Below, piece by piece: positions 1 through 6,628 of a DNA stretch of 35,041 nt (the first letter of the stretch is position 1; each line of letters opens with the position of its first letter). Under the pieces are notes generated by a model. The model was not told the DNA's origin. It did no database searches and was given only the letters and a program-made list of their open reading frames with translations. Location: IMG/VR virus record IMGVR_UViG_3300025769_000393, positions 1 through 35,041 of that record. The stretch is one strand, 5' to 3'. Both the position numbers and the translations under genes were made by a program. Source of the DNA: a virus.

Positions 1-136
1 ATCAATTGATGTCGGTCTACCTCCTGTGTCCACATCTTTTACTTTACGAACGTGAATCAAACTATACATCCATTCAGTAGGATGTTGTACATATCTATGT
101 ACTACTAAAAAATCATCCGCTCGGTTTACAAATTTA
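1..136. repeat. Terminal direct repeat, left copy
   Basis: These 136 bases occur again at 34906-35041 with one difference: T at 127 here, A at 35032 there. The repeat lies inside the helicase gene, and the reading frame stays open when the ends are joined. This shows that the sequence is a closed circle or a circularly permuted or redundant genome of 34,905 bp. The difference is a synonymous third-position change in a Val codon, which looks like population variation more than random error. Confidence 0.95.
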
Positions 137-810
137 CCTCCACCCTCTACATCACTTGCCATTGGCGGTATTGGGTGTCCAAAATATTCGTGTCTTTCTG
201 AGTGCTTTTTTCTTAATGCGTCTGTACTTGCGTGAGTATTTAACCAAATGGTTACTTGATTTTTTTTACAAAATATTCTCATTTCACTACAAGCAAAATA
301 ATCATATTCGTGACCGTTATGTGTTTTAGACAACCGTGTGTCTTTCATCATAGAATTATATGGGTCTATTAGTAACCCATCATAGTTCCAAGCATTTTTT
401 ACATTTTCAGCTAGTTCTAATATTTCTTTGTAACTATATAATTGTGTAGGGTCTATAAATTTAAAGTGTTCATTTATAAATTCACTTCTATTTTTAAAAT
501 GTTCTTCTTCTATTTTATTTATAACAATGCCTTCCATAAACTCTATTAGTTTTTTTATGAGAGTATAAGGTTCATTTTCACTACTAAATACTAACCATCT
601 TAAATTGTGTTTTATACTATACATTAGCATTAAATAAAGCACAACAGTTGTTTTTCCTGTGTTAGCGTGTCCAAGTATAACATTAAAATTTCCTGCTTTA
701 AATCTAAAATGTTCGTCTATTTCAGGAATATCTAGTTTAAGTCCTTCCTTAATTTGACCACTTCTTACTTGTTTAATTTTTTCTAAATGGCTGTTAAAAT
801 CTATAATCAT
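1..810 (-). CDS. DnaB-like replicative helicase, N-terminal part (gene split by the window ends)
   Basis: This RecA-fold, DnaB-family ATPase probably unwinds DNA at the phage fork and acts with host polymerase and primase. The start is the ATG at 810, behind an A-rich tract of AAAG repeats. Walker A is GHANTGKTT at about residues 47-55 and the Walker B-like LLIDP is at about 146-150. No N-terminal DnaB domain precedes the ATPase core, so it is a short form. Joined with 34801-34905, the protein is 304 residues. The gene follows a terminator at 832-864, so that terminator must be leaky or a promoter must lie nearby. Loader or recombination ATPases of the same fold are possible, but the DnaB-type core is the best match. 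Confidence 0.85.
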   Translation of the reverse strand, partial: MIIDFNSHLEKIKQVRSGQIKEGLKLDIPEIDEHFRFKAGNFNVILGHANTGKTTVVLYLMLMYSIKHNLRWLVFSSENEPYTLIKKLIEFMEGIVINKIEEEHFKNRSEFINEHFKFIDPTQLYSYKEILELAENVKNAWNYDGLLIDPYNSMMKDTRLSKTHNGHEYDYFACSEMRIFCKKNQVTIWLNTHASTDALRKKHSERHEYFGHPIPPMASDVEGGGKFVNRADDFLVVHRYVQHPTEWMYSLIHVRKVKDVDTGGRPTSID

Positions 811-831
811 ATTTCTTTCTTTCTTTAAATA

Positions 832-864
832 TAAAAAAAAGAGCAACAAAATAAATTGCTGCCC
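832..864 (-). terminator. Rho-independent terminator between the SSB-like and helicase genes
   Basis: Read on the minus strand, GGGCAGCAA (864-856) pairs with TTGTTGCTC (849-841). That gives nine pairs, two of them G-U, followed by a run of eight U residues. It sits between the stop of the 91-residue gene at 890 and the helicase start at 810. Confidence 0.75.
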
Positions 865-889
865 TTTTCCAATTAACTAAAACTCACTA

Positions 890-1165
890 TCAAAAAGGTA
901 AACTATCATCTCTATCAGGACTATGTTCTGTCGCTGACACTTGTTCTTTAGCTATTGGTTTAAAGTCATTTAATATTGCGTATAACTTTTGTCCATCTTT
1001 TGAGGTGCAAATATCAATATTTAAATAGCCTCTGTTTTTAGCAGCTACATCCTTAAGTCTAATAAGTTCTTTTGCAAATGTTTCTACATTTAAACCTATT
1101 GATACATTTTTCCATTCGACGTTACCTTTCTTGCAGTAAAGTCCATTTATTAATTTACTATCCAT
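890..1165 (-). CDS. Small protein with an SSB-like acidic C-terminal tip
   Basis: This 91-residue protein ends in DDSLPF, very close to the DDDIPF-type tip by which bacterial single-strand binding proteins recruit DNA repair and replication partners. The body (about residues 1-65) is short for an OB fold, but it alternates hydrophobic residues in a beta-rich way. It starts at the stop codon of the 128-residue gene upstream (1165) and is followed by a terminator and the helicase gene. I infer a phage ssDNA-binding protein. The fold cannot be confirmed by eye, so the assignment rests mainly on the tip and the context. Confidence 0.55.
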   Translation of the reverse strand: MDSKLINGLYCKKGNVEWKNVSIGLNVETFAKELIRLKDVAAKNRGYLNIDICTSKDGQKLYAILNDFKPIAKEQVSATEHSPDRDDSLPF

Positions 1166-1551
1166 TATAATTTATTTAAAATTTGTTTTAAAGCTATGAA
1201 ATCATTTTCAGTTTCTTGCAATACAAACTCTTTATTGTCTTTTGCAAATGCCTGCATATTTTCTTTGTAACATACTTGCAATAAAATACTATCGTTTGTA
1301 CTTGCAGTTCTATTACCACCATCGCTAAAATTTTGCTTTTGTTGATAAACGAAAGAAGCGTTTCTTGACGTTTCATTTTTAATTTCATACTCTACTTCAT
1401 CGCCTATCTGCTTTTTAAACTCTCCCTTTGCTAGAAATTTCCATTGCTGTCCATCTGCAAATGTTACTAAGAATCTATTCAATTGCATTCCTCTAATTTC
1501 TGCTTGACCATCAGGTTGGTAAGCTACAATTTTTCCTGTTTTAATACTCAT
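1165..1551 (-). CDS. Hypothetical replication-associated protein, possibly OB-like
   Basis: The function of this 128-residue protein is not recognised. The N-terminal two thirds look like a small beta barrel: 'GKIVAYQPDGQAEI', then 'NRFLVTFADGQQWKF', then 'GDEVEYEIKN'. That layout suggests an OB-type nucleic-acid binding domain. The C-terminal part (about 85-128) is helical. It overlaps the preceding small coiled-coil gene by 11 bases and touches the SSB-like gene at 1165, so the three are probably translated together. A role in ssDNA handling is inferred from fold appearance and context only. Confidence 0.6.
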   Translation of the reverse strand: MSIKTGKIVAYQPDGQAEIRGMQLNRFLVTFADGQQWKFLAKGEFKKQIGDEVEYEIKNETSRNASFVYQQKQNFSDGGNRTASTNDSILLQVCYKENMQAFAKDNKEFVLQETENDFIALKQILNKL

Positions 1552-1666
1552 AATTTTCTTTCTTTAAATTTGTTACTTCTAATTTTGCCTCTAGTTCCTC
1601 AACCTTATTTCTTAAGGTATCTACCTCGGCTTGTAATACTCTAATTAAGTCCTCGTTATACGTCAT
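1541..1666 (-). CDS. Small coiled-coil protein, 41 residues
   Basis: The ATG at 1666 opens a frame to a TAA at 1541-1543. Residues 8-36 form a continuous heptad-like, charged helix (LQAEVDTLRNKVEELEAKLE), so it probably dimerises. It overlaps the upstream gene by 11 bases and the downstream gene by 11 bases, the usual pattern of translational coupling in this genome. Function unknown. Confidence 0.6.
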   Translation of the reverse strand: MTYNEDLIRVLQAEVDTLRNKVEELEAKLEVTNLKKENYEY

Positions 1667-1799
1667 TGTTTTGTGTTTTTTTAGACTGACGTTTAATAAG
1701 TTCTTCTGTCGCTGCTTTTCTAGTAGCGTCTAATAAAGTGTCATTGTCTCGCAAATCAACTAAATCTTGGTCTGATAAAAATTCTACTAATGCTATCAT
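1656..1799 (-). CDS. Small hypothetical protein, 47 residues
   Basis: The ATG at 1799 runs to a TAA at 1656-1658. The product is mostly helical and charged (about LSDQDLVDLRDNDTLLDATR), with a basic tail. It is the first gene after the promoter-like element at 1815-1844 and the terminator at 1843-1874, so it probably heads the transcript that carries the SSB-like and helicase genes. Function not recognised. Confidence 0.6.
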   Translation of the reverse strand: MIALVEFLSDQDLVDLRDNDTLLDATRKAATEELIKRQSKKTQNNDV

Positions 1800-1814
1800 A
1801 TAAACTATTTTCCT

Positions 1815-1844
1815 TAAAGATATTAAAAATAATTAATAAAACAA
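1815..1844 (-). promoter_or_regulatory. Candidate Bacteroidota-type promoter
   Basis: Minus-strand TTG (1844-1842), a 19-base spacer and TATCTTTA (1822-1815) fit the flavobacterial pattern TTG...TAnnTTTG except for the last base. The ATG at 1799 lies 15 bases downstream. The TTG overlaps the U-tract of the terminator at 1843-1874. Twenty-six bases of this element (1815-1840) recur at 33284-33309 with two mismatches, and the same two boxes with the same spacer occur at 24766-24795. Confidence 0.6.
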
Positions 1845-1874
1845 AAAAAAGGGCAGTTAAATTAATAACTACCC
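1843..1874 (-). terminator. Rho-independent terminator after the NinG gene
   Basis: On the minus strand GGGTAGTTA (1874-1866) pairs with TAACTGCCC (1859-1851). It has nine pairs, one of them G-U, with a six-base loop, and is followed by eight U residues (1850-1843). It lies 35 bases after the NinG gene and abuts the promoter-like element. Confidence 0.8.
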
Positions 1875-1908
1875 TAAAAGAGCAATATACTCTAACAAAG
1901 AAAGAAAG

Positions 1909-2304
1909 TCAAATGTAATGTTTATTTAGGTTTTGTACAAGGTCATTGTAGTATTTTATCATATCTGACAATTCTACATTTGTGTATTTAATTGTTTTAT
2001 GACTTAAATTATGTAACTCATCGCTTAACTCTTTTCCTAAGTACAAAGAATATTTATACTGCTCACCATATCTAAACACATTACAGGCTTTACATTGAGG
2101 CTTAACATTGCGTTCATCCCAACGAATAGAATAATGTTTTCTACTCATAAAATGTCCTGCTTGAATTTCCTTCCAATAGATTTTCTTATTGCAAGTAACA
2201 CAAGTACAATATCCATTGTTGTCCGCATTGCTTAACCTAGTATATTGACTAAATACCACATCAAGTTTTTTTACTAAACTACTCCTTGTTGGTTTTTTAG
2301 CCAT
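1909..2304 (-). CDS. ninG: NinG/Rap-like recombination nuclease
   Basis: NinG (Rap) of lambda is a structure-specific endonuclease that cuts recombination intermediates. This 131-residue protein shows the family hallmarks: a basic start with 'LVKKLDVVFSQYTRL', a first Cys pair in CTCVTC (about 34-39), the core 'WKEIQAGHFMSRKHYSIRWD', and a second Cys pair in QCKACN (about 69-74), which together form a zinc-bound HNH-like fold. It lies apart from the RecE-like gene at 32 kb in linear view, but in the same replication region once the circle is closed. A terminator follows it. Confidence 0.88.
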   Translation of the reverse strand: MAKKPTRSSLVKKLDVVFSQYTRLSNADNNGYCTCVTCNKKIYWKEIQAGHFMSRKHYSIRWDERNVKPQCKACNVFRYGEQYKYSLYLGKELSDELHNLSHKTIKYTNVELSDMIKYYNDLVQNLNKHYI

Positions 2305-2346
2305 TAAATTTTGTTATTTAAAAAAGTTTGCTTTATTATACTAATA

Positions 2347-2400
2347 TAGTACTATGATACTATTATAGTTATATAATACTATTATACTATTATAGTACTA
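2347..2400. repeat. A+T repeat array framed by two palindromes
   Basis: The intergenic stretch before the NinG gene holds three copies of ATACTATTATA at 2357, 2376 and 2384. The last two share three bases. The 8-base palindrome TAGTACTA stands at each edge (2347-2354 and 2393-2400). The right palindrome includes the stop codon of the 79-residue gene. The block contains very few G or C bases. It could be an operator, a DNA-unwinding segment of an origin, or only low-complexity sequence. Confidence 0.55.
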
Positions 2401-2637
2401 ATCCATCGCAGTTATTAACTGCTCTCCTAATTTAGCATCAATAGTTTTTATTTGTTTGTAAATATATTTACTATCTGTTTTAACTTTATTTTTTTCAGAT
2501 TTACGACTATCTATTCCTAAGTTAGTGTATTGTATTGCATCTAACTGTAGTAAATCATCTGTTCTTTCTTTTACTGTTCTTTGAAAATCTTTAGCTATTT
2601 TTTCCGCAAGTAATCTGATAGTCATTTCGTCTGACAT
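2398..2637 (-). CDS. Hypothetical protein, 79 residues
   Basis: I take the ATG at 2637 as the start. A longer frame upstream to 2736 would add an isoleucine- and asparagine-rich tail and would overlap the holin gene. The product is helical and charged, with 'MTIRLLAEKIAKDFQ' at the start and 'DSKYIYKQIKTIDAKLGEQL' near the end. It looks like a small DNA-associated or regulatory protein, but no family is recognised. It lies between the holin gene and the repeat array at 2347-2400. Confidence 0.55.
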   Translation of the reverse strand: MSDEMTIRLLAEKIAKDFQRTVKERTDDLLQLDAIQYTNLGIDSRKSEKNKVKTDSKYIYKQIKTIDAKLGEQLITAMD

Positions 2638-2683
2638 ATTTATAAGTTTAAAAATTAATAAAAAGTAAATATAGGAAATTTTT

Positions 2684-2704
2684 ATATCGTTCCTGTTGCG
2701 ATAT
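2684..2704. other. Short hairpin behind the holin gene
   Basis: ATATCG (2684-2689) and CGATAT (2699-2704) form a six-pair stem with a nine-base loop just downstream of the holin stop. A T-run follows only on the plus strand, so as a terminator it would face the plus direction. On the transcribed strand it is at best an mRNA end structure. Confidence 0.3.
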
Positions 2705-2707
2705 TTT

Positions 2708-3130
2708 TTATTCGTTCTTATGCATTTTATTGCCAAAGACTTTCTCTACCCCTCTAGAGCCAAAGTAACCGCCTATAACTATGCTTAAAAGTCCTGTAAT
2801 AGAGTCTAAGGGATAACCTAAGTACCATCCTACTACATAGCTTACTGTTAAAAACACTAATGTTAATGGTCTTACGTTATTTGCTAACCAACTGCTTGAA
2901 CGAGCATCTGCTACCCACCTACGAGTTACTCCATCTATTTCTGCTCTCTCTAATTCAAGTTTCTTTAAGGCTAAGGACTTATCAGCTTCTGACATCTCAG
3001 AACCCCCTATAATGGCTTGTATTACGTTTCCTGCTAAACTATTACCTGCTACAGCCTGTACAACGTCTGGTATTTTATCTAAAAGAAATTTACCTACTTG
3101 GGTATCTTTAAACTTCTTTTTATCACTCAT
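2708..3130 (-). CDS. Holin, 3TM-type
   Basis: This 140-residue protein probably forms the inner-membrane lesion that releases the endolysin. The N-terminal half is soluble and helical. Residues about 82-135 carry 'WLANNVRPLTLVFLTVSYVV' and a second hydrophobic stretch 'ITGLLSIVIGGYFG', then the 'GSRGVEKVFG' tail typical of the 3TM holin family also seen in gene transfer agents. It starts by an ATGA overlap with the small basic gene and lies 105 bases after the endolysin gene. Confidence 0.8.
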   Translation of the reverse strand: MSDKKKFKDTQVGKFLLDKIPDVVQAVAGNSLAGNVIQAIIGGSEMSEADKSLALKKLELERAEIDGVTRRWVADARSSSWLANNVRPLTLVFLTVSYVVGWYLGYPLDSITGLLSIVIGGYFGSRGVEKVFGNKMHKNE

Positions 3131-3216
3131 TTCTTCTTAGCAGGTTTGTTTCTACCGTTCTTTTGCGCTCTTGTACAATGACTGTATTTACCTCTACGAT
3201 TTAATGCTTTACCCAT
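3127..3216 (-). CDS. Small basic protein, 29 residues
   Basis: The ATG at 3216 runs to a TGA at 3127-3129, which overlaps the holin ATG. The product begins MGKALNRRGKYSHCTRAQ and is very rich in Arg, Lys and Asn. The gene fills the gap between endolysin and holin, and the ATGA coupling supports translation. It may bind nucleic acid or membranes. No function is known to me. Confidence 0.5.
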   Translation of the reverse strand: MGKALNRRGKYSHCTRAQKNGRNKPAKKK

Positions 3217-3234
3217 AGCGTATTACCTACAGTA

Positions 3235-3585
3235 TTAGTAAGTCCAAACGGAGTTAGGTTTGTTAGGGTCGGTGTCACAATGGATGAAAGTCTTTGCAAC
3301 TCCAATGCGTTTAAATCCTGCTTTAAACAAAGCATTAAGGATAATGTATCTTTCACTTCCACTTGATACTGCAATGTCGGATGCAACTCCAATAAGATGT
3401 GAGGAATTAGCCACTCCACCGACTGCTTCGTTGTGTTCTTTTGTACGATAACCTGATGTGATTTTAAAGGGTACACCTGCAATCTCTCTTGCCTCTTCAA
3501 GTTTTGTAAGGAAGTTTGTGTCCATATTTTTACCTGAATTAGGCAAAGAAGGACAATCAAACTCATCAAGAGTAAAGTACTTCAT
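3235..3585 (-). CDS. Endolysin, peptidase M15 family
   Basis: This 116-residue zinc peptidase should cut the peptide stems of peptidoglycan at lysis. The M15 metal-site pattern is visible: 'SSHLIGVASDI' supplies His63 and Asp70, and 'FIHCD' supplies His102. 'SGYRTKEHN' at about 44-52 is the usual substrate-side loop. There is no signal peptide, so it depends on the holin. It starts by ATGA overlap with a small membrane protein gene. It is a bare catalytic domain with no cell wall binding module. Confidence 0.9.
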   Translation of the reverse strand: MKYFTLDEFDCPSLPNSGKNMDTNFLTKLEEAREIAGVPFKITSGYRTKEHNEAVGGVANSSHLIGVASDIAVSSGSERYIILNALFKAGFKRIGVAKTFIHCDTDPNKPNSVWTY

Positions 3586-3749
3586 TTTTTTAGTTTACTA
3601 ATTTCTTCTTTTAGTTCTTTAAACTTTGCCTCTAAAGCATCAGGAATACCATCCTTGTCTTTATCTGTGAAAAGTCCGTAAATAGTTAATCCCATCATAA
3701 TAACAACGGCAAATAACAAGATTGATAAAATAATAACTATCGTTTCCAT
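3582..3749 (-). CDS. Small membrane protein with a calcium-loop-like motif, 55 residues
   Basis: The ATG at 3749 runs to the TGA at 3582-3584. Residues about 3-27 form one transmembrane helix (IVIILSILLFAVVIMMGLTI). It is followed by 'DKDKDGIPDALEAK', which matches the Asp-rich loop of thrombospondin type 3 and dockerin-like calcium sites, and a Lys/Glu-rich coiled tail. It sits just before the endolysin, so a spanin-like or holin-modulating role is possible but not shown. Confidence 0.7.
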   Translation of the reverse strand: METIVIILSILLFAVVIMMGLTIYGLFTDKDKDGIPDALEAKFKELKEEISKLKK

Positions 3750-3774
3750 AAGTAATATATTTCCTATTAATATA

Positions 3775-3799
3775 CAAAAGTTGTCTTAAAGGGCAACTT
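3775..3799 (-). terminator. Weak hairpin at the end of the membrane/coiled-coil gene
   Basis: On the minus strand AAGTTG (3799-3794) pairs with CAACTT (3783-3778) around a ten-base loop, followed by only four U residues. The stem begins inside the stop codon of the gene at 3798. It is probably a weak or attenuating terminator within the lysis cassette. Confidence 0.35.
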
Positions 3800-4079
3800 A
3801 TTTCCTTTTATCTTTTTGAATCCACTCAAGGTCTTTCATAAAGTCTCTCATCTCTAACTTCATTGCCTTAACCTCATCTTCTAAGGCTCTTTGGTTTTTC
3901 CAAGTGTACTCCTTTTGATTATACTTTAACTTGCTAACCTCTTCCTCTGCAATAGTTATCCTATTAGATAGAGTATAGTAAGACCCTATAATAGAAGCAA
4001 ACATTGCAGCTATTGTAATTATTTGTGTAATGCTAATTGAAACATCAGCTTTTTTGTCTCCATCTAAATCTATATCCAT
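3798..4079 (-). CDS. Membrane protein with coiled coil, holin- or spanin-like
   Basis: This 93-residue protein has an Asp-rich start 'MDIDLDGDKKADVSIS', one transmembrane helix at about 17-35 (ITQIITIAAMFASIIGSYY), and a long charged coiled coil to the C-terminus. The start lies directly after the stop of the 46-residue membrane gene. The topology suggests a short cytoplasmic end, a membrane anchor and an extended helix, as in some holins and inner-membrane spanins of phages of Gram-negative bacteria. The exact role is unknown. Confidence 0.7.
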   Translation of the reverse strand: MDIDLDGDKKADVSISITQIITIAAMFASIIGSYYTLSNRITIAEEEVSKLKYNQKEYTWKNQRALEDEVKAMKLEMRDFMKDLEWIQKDKRK

Positions 4080-4220
4080 CTATTTAAGTTTATCTTTTAT
4101 TTGTAATATTGTCCATACTAAAGTTGCAACTAATACTAACGTACTTAATACCATATTTATATTTACAAGGCTAAATCCTACCGCTGCACTATTCACTAAC
4201 CAAAGTCTTAAATTTTCCAT
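4080..4220 (-). CDS. Small membrane protein, 46 residues
   Basis: TAATG joins the receptor-binding protein stop (4220-4222) to the ATG of this gene, which ends with TAG at 4080-4082. Almost the whole chain is hydrophobic: 'LWLVNSAAVGFSLVNINMVL' and then 'LVLVATLVWTILQI', ending in a Lys-rich tail. Two membrane passes are likely. Similar 'LRLWLVNS'-type small proteins are common in marine phages, from memory. Position suggests a class II-like holin or lysis accessory. Confidence 0.65.
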   Translation of the reverse strand: MENLRLWLVNSAAVGFSLVNINMVLSTLVLVATLVWTILQIKDKLK

Positions 4221-6628
4221 TATGCTATTGCTAAATAGATGTATTCAGAACCGCTACTATTGGTAAGTACATAATCTTTATTTAAAACAAATCCTGTTGA
4301 TGTGAATTGTATTCCCCTTATAGTATTGTCAGCTTGTTCTTGATATGAACTATTAGCTAATAAGATGGTGTAATTATCATAAGGAACAGTTCCTGTTTGT
4401 CTTAAATTATCATACATAACCCAACTTCCATTGCCTCCTGTTGCTCTTTTAATCAGAACAAATCTTGGTGAAAATCCTAATGTTACGGTTACATTTGTTG
4501 CTCCTAACCCACTATAACTCCCCACCTTCTGATACCCATCTACTGAATGGAAGCAGTAGGCGATGTAATCATCATTTAATTGTGTAGTATAATTTGACCT
4601 CATACTTATTACGCTATCAGTAAATGATTGTTGTCCCCATATTCTTGTGTCTTGGGTTAAATCACTTTCTGCAAAAGTCTCCTGTAGGTATAAATAATAT
4701 GATTCTTGACTTAAGTCTTTATGCCATACAAACCAAGTTGATGCAATATCTAATCCTTTTAGAATTACCATATCAGGTTTTTGTGAAAGTCCGTGACCAA
4801 TAGTGTAATTTTGCTCTGAAGATGGTACGGTATGTTTTACAATACTAAACCCTGCATCAGGATTTGCACTAACTTGACTTGTTATACTTCCATCTGTATT
4901 TGATACTGCTGCACCTCCTGCTTTCCAACACCAAGCAACATAATCTTCACCATTTTTATTTGTTTCATCAGGATATGCACCTTCAGCATTTACAGTAAAT
5001 CCATTACTATTAAAAGATGACATTCTATTAAAACCTGGATTATATTCTGCTTCACCGGTATCTGACCTTAATTGTTCATTTACACCTCTTATACTATCAT
5101 ATAAATAATGGCTTCTTGCTACATCTCTTGACTTTATCCAAACAAAATCAGGTTGGAATGCCATACCTAAAAAGTTTACGTTGGTAGGTGTTCCGTTGTA
5201 TTGTACTAAAGGAAACTCTGCAGGGTCTGTATAGGTTACTGATGTTGCAGTTCCATTATTGCTACCTTGAGAATCATTTGCATTTCCATCAAGTTTATAA
5301 TGAGCAACTAAATTAGCAGTAGGTACATTTGTTTCAGAGGCTAATGCTTCTACATTTGATGCTGATAAGGCTGATGAATATATTCTTAATTGGTCTATTT
5401 TTCCGTTCGTTTGTTGTTCAATAGGGTCTGATGTGCTATAATTTGCCGCACCTATTTGAACTACCCCTTGCGCGTGATAATCTACAGGGGTTGAATTTAC
5501 AGTTTGACTTGCTACCTCAATTCCATTAATATATATATATATTGAACCACCTGCTGCATAAGTTACACAAACGTGAGACCAATCATTTAAAGGAATTGTA
5601 TCAGTAGTTGTAAGACTATTAGTATCTCCAGAATCATTAGCATAAGAGAAAAAACCTATTGTTCTATTATTATTCATCCTAAAATTAAATCCCTTACTTA
5701 CCCCTATATAATCATAAGTATTTAATATTGATGAATATTGTGCTACAGTTGGAAAAATCCAAGCACTTACAGTAAATGTAGTATTTTGAAACGACCCATT
5801 AGGTAAATTTATTATACTACTACTCCCATTAAATACCGCACTCTGTCCACTATCTATTGCTCCTGTACCATAAGCATATCTTCCTGTATCATTAGCATCA
5901 TCATCTAACTCATATAAAGCAACACCTGAACCATTTCCAAAGAAATCCGTAACTGAATTTTCAGCATCTCCATATTCTTCATCCGCTAATTGTCCTATTT
6001 GCGTTGAGTTTAGTGCAGTATTAAATAACCTTACTTGGTCTATTTTGCCATTTAAGTGATATTCAACAGGATTTCCTGTATATTGAAACGCACCTAATTT
6101 ATATATCGTAGAGGAATGAAAATTAAAACCACTTGTAGAAACGGGACTTTCTTCAGAACCACCTATTGAAATAACTATATTTGATTGCGTATTTGTAACC
6201 GCTATATGTGTCCAAGTATTGTTAGTAATTGTACCGCTTGATGTTACTGTAGTAGCGGTGTTGTTATTATAATTTACTACTTGCACGTTGTTAGATGAAT
6301 TAATTCTTACCCCAAAACCCCTAGAGGTAGAGCCATTATATTCAAAAGCATCTAATAAAAAATTATAATTTTTAGAAGATGCTAAATTAACAAAACAACT
6401 GAAAGAATAACTTGTTAAAGTATTAAAAGTGTCTGTTCCTAAATCTATATAACTACTACTCCCATTAAAAGCAGCACCCTTTCTTATATACCCTGTTATC
6501 TTTTGTGTAGTAGCACCATTACCTGTATAGGTTACAGTTTCAAAGTTTTGTAAAGGGTCAAGTCCTGCGGCTGCAGGTTGAGAGGCTACAATACCTCCTG
6601 TTGTAAAGAATTTCTTATTAAAACTCAT
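4220..6628 (-). CDS. Receptor-binding/tail fibre protein with two LamG domains and a DUF7483-like end
   Basis: This 802-residue protein is probably exposed at the tail tip and binds host surface glycans. Two LamG/concanavalin-type jelly rolls are visible, each with a 'FNGSSS' start and a 'NGKIDQVRLF'/'NGKIDQLRIY' close (about residues 50-220 and 260-435). After a linker, residues about 480-802 carry repeated 'PDFVWIKSRD', 'PDMVILKG' and 'PRFVLIKRATG' strands that fit DUF7483 of marine phages. It follows the fibre-chaperone-like gene directly and precedes the lysis cassette. The two LamG units are paralogous. Confidence 0.8.
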   Translation of the reverse strand: MSFNKKFFTTGGIVASQPAAAGLDPLQNFETVTYTGNGATTQKITGYIRKGAAFNGSSSYIDLGTDTFNTLTSYSFSCFVNLASSKNYNFLLDAFEYNGSTSRGFGVRINSSNNVQVVNYNNNTATTVTSSGTITNNTWTHIAVTNTQSNIVISIGGSEESPVSTSGFNFHSSTIYKLGAFQYTGNPVEYHLNGKIDQVRLFNTALNSTQIGQLADEEYGDAENSVTDFFGNGSGVALYELDDDANDTGRYAYGTGAIDSGQSAVFNGSSSIINLPNGSFQNTTFTVSAWIFPTVAQYSSILNTYDYIGVSKGFNFRMNNNRTIGFFSYANDSGDTNSLTTTDTIPLNDWSHVCVTYAAGGSIYIYINGIEVASQTVNSTPVDYHAQGVVQIGAANYSTSDPIEQQTNGKIDQLRIYSSALSASNVEALASETNVPTANLVAHYKLDGNANDSQGSNNGTATSVTYTDPAEFPLVQYNGTPTNVNFLGMAFQPDFVWIKSRDVARSHYLYDSIRGVNEQLRSDTGEAEYNPGFNRMSSFNSNGFTVNAEGAYPDETNKNGEDYVAWCWKAGGAAVSNTDGSITSQVSANPDAGFSIVKHTVPSSEQNYTIGHGLSQKPDMVILKGLDIASTWFVWHKDLSQESYYLYLQETFAESDLTQDTRIWGQQSFTDSVISMRSNYTTQLNDDYIAYCFHSVDGYQKVGSYSGLGATNVTVTLGFSPRFVLIKRATGGNGSWVMYDNLRQTGTVPYDNYTILLANSSYQEQADNTIRGIQFTSTGFVLNKDYVLTNSSGSEYIYLAIA

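Noticed and set aside
1194-1388. Second minus-strand frame inside the gene at 1165-1551
   Set aside because: It lies wholly within a better supported gene, is Lys-rich by composition and has no coupling or motif.
890-2400. CRISPR-like or tRNA-like structure in the small intergenic gaps
   Set aside because: No spaced repeats of CRISPR length and no cloverleaf with a CCA-like end were found. The gaps hold terminators, a promoter-like element and the A+T array only.
3201-3569. Long alternative frame overlapping the endolysin
   Set aside because: The M15 metal residues are in the other frame. This one has no domain and crosses the gene end.
6596-6628. Possible fusion of the fibre accessory gene and the receptor-binding gene
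   Set aside because: The genes are adjacent with clean stop and start codons (6629 and 6628), so they are separate.
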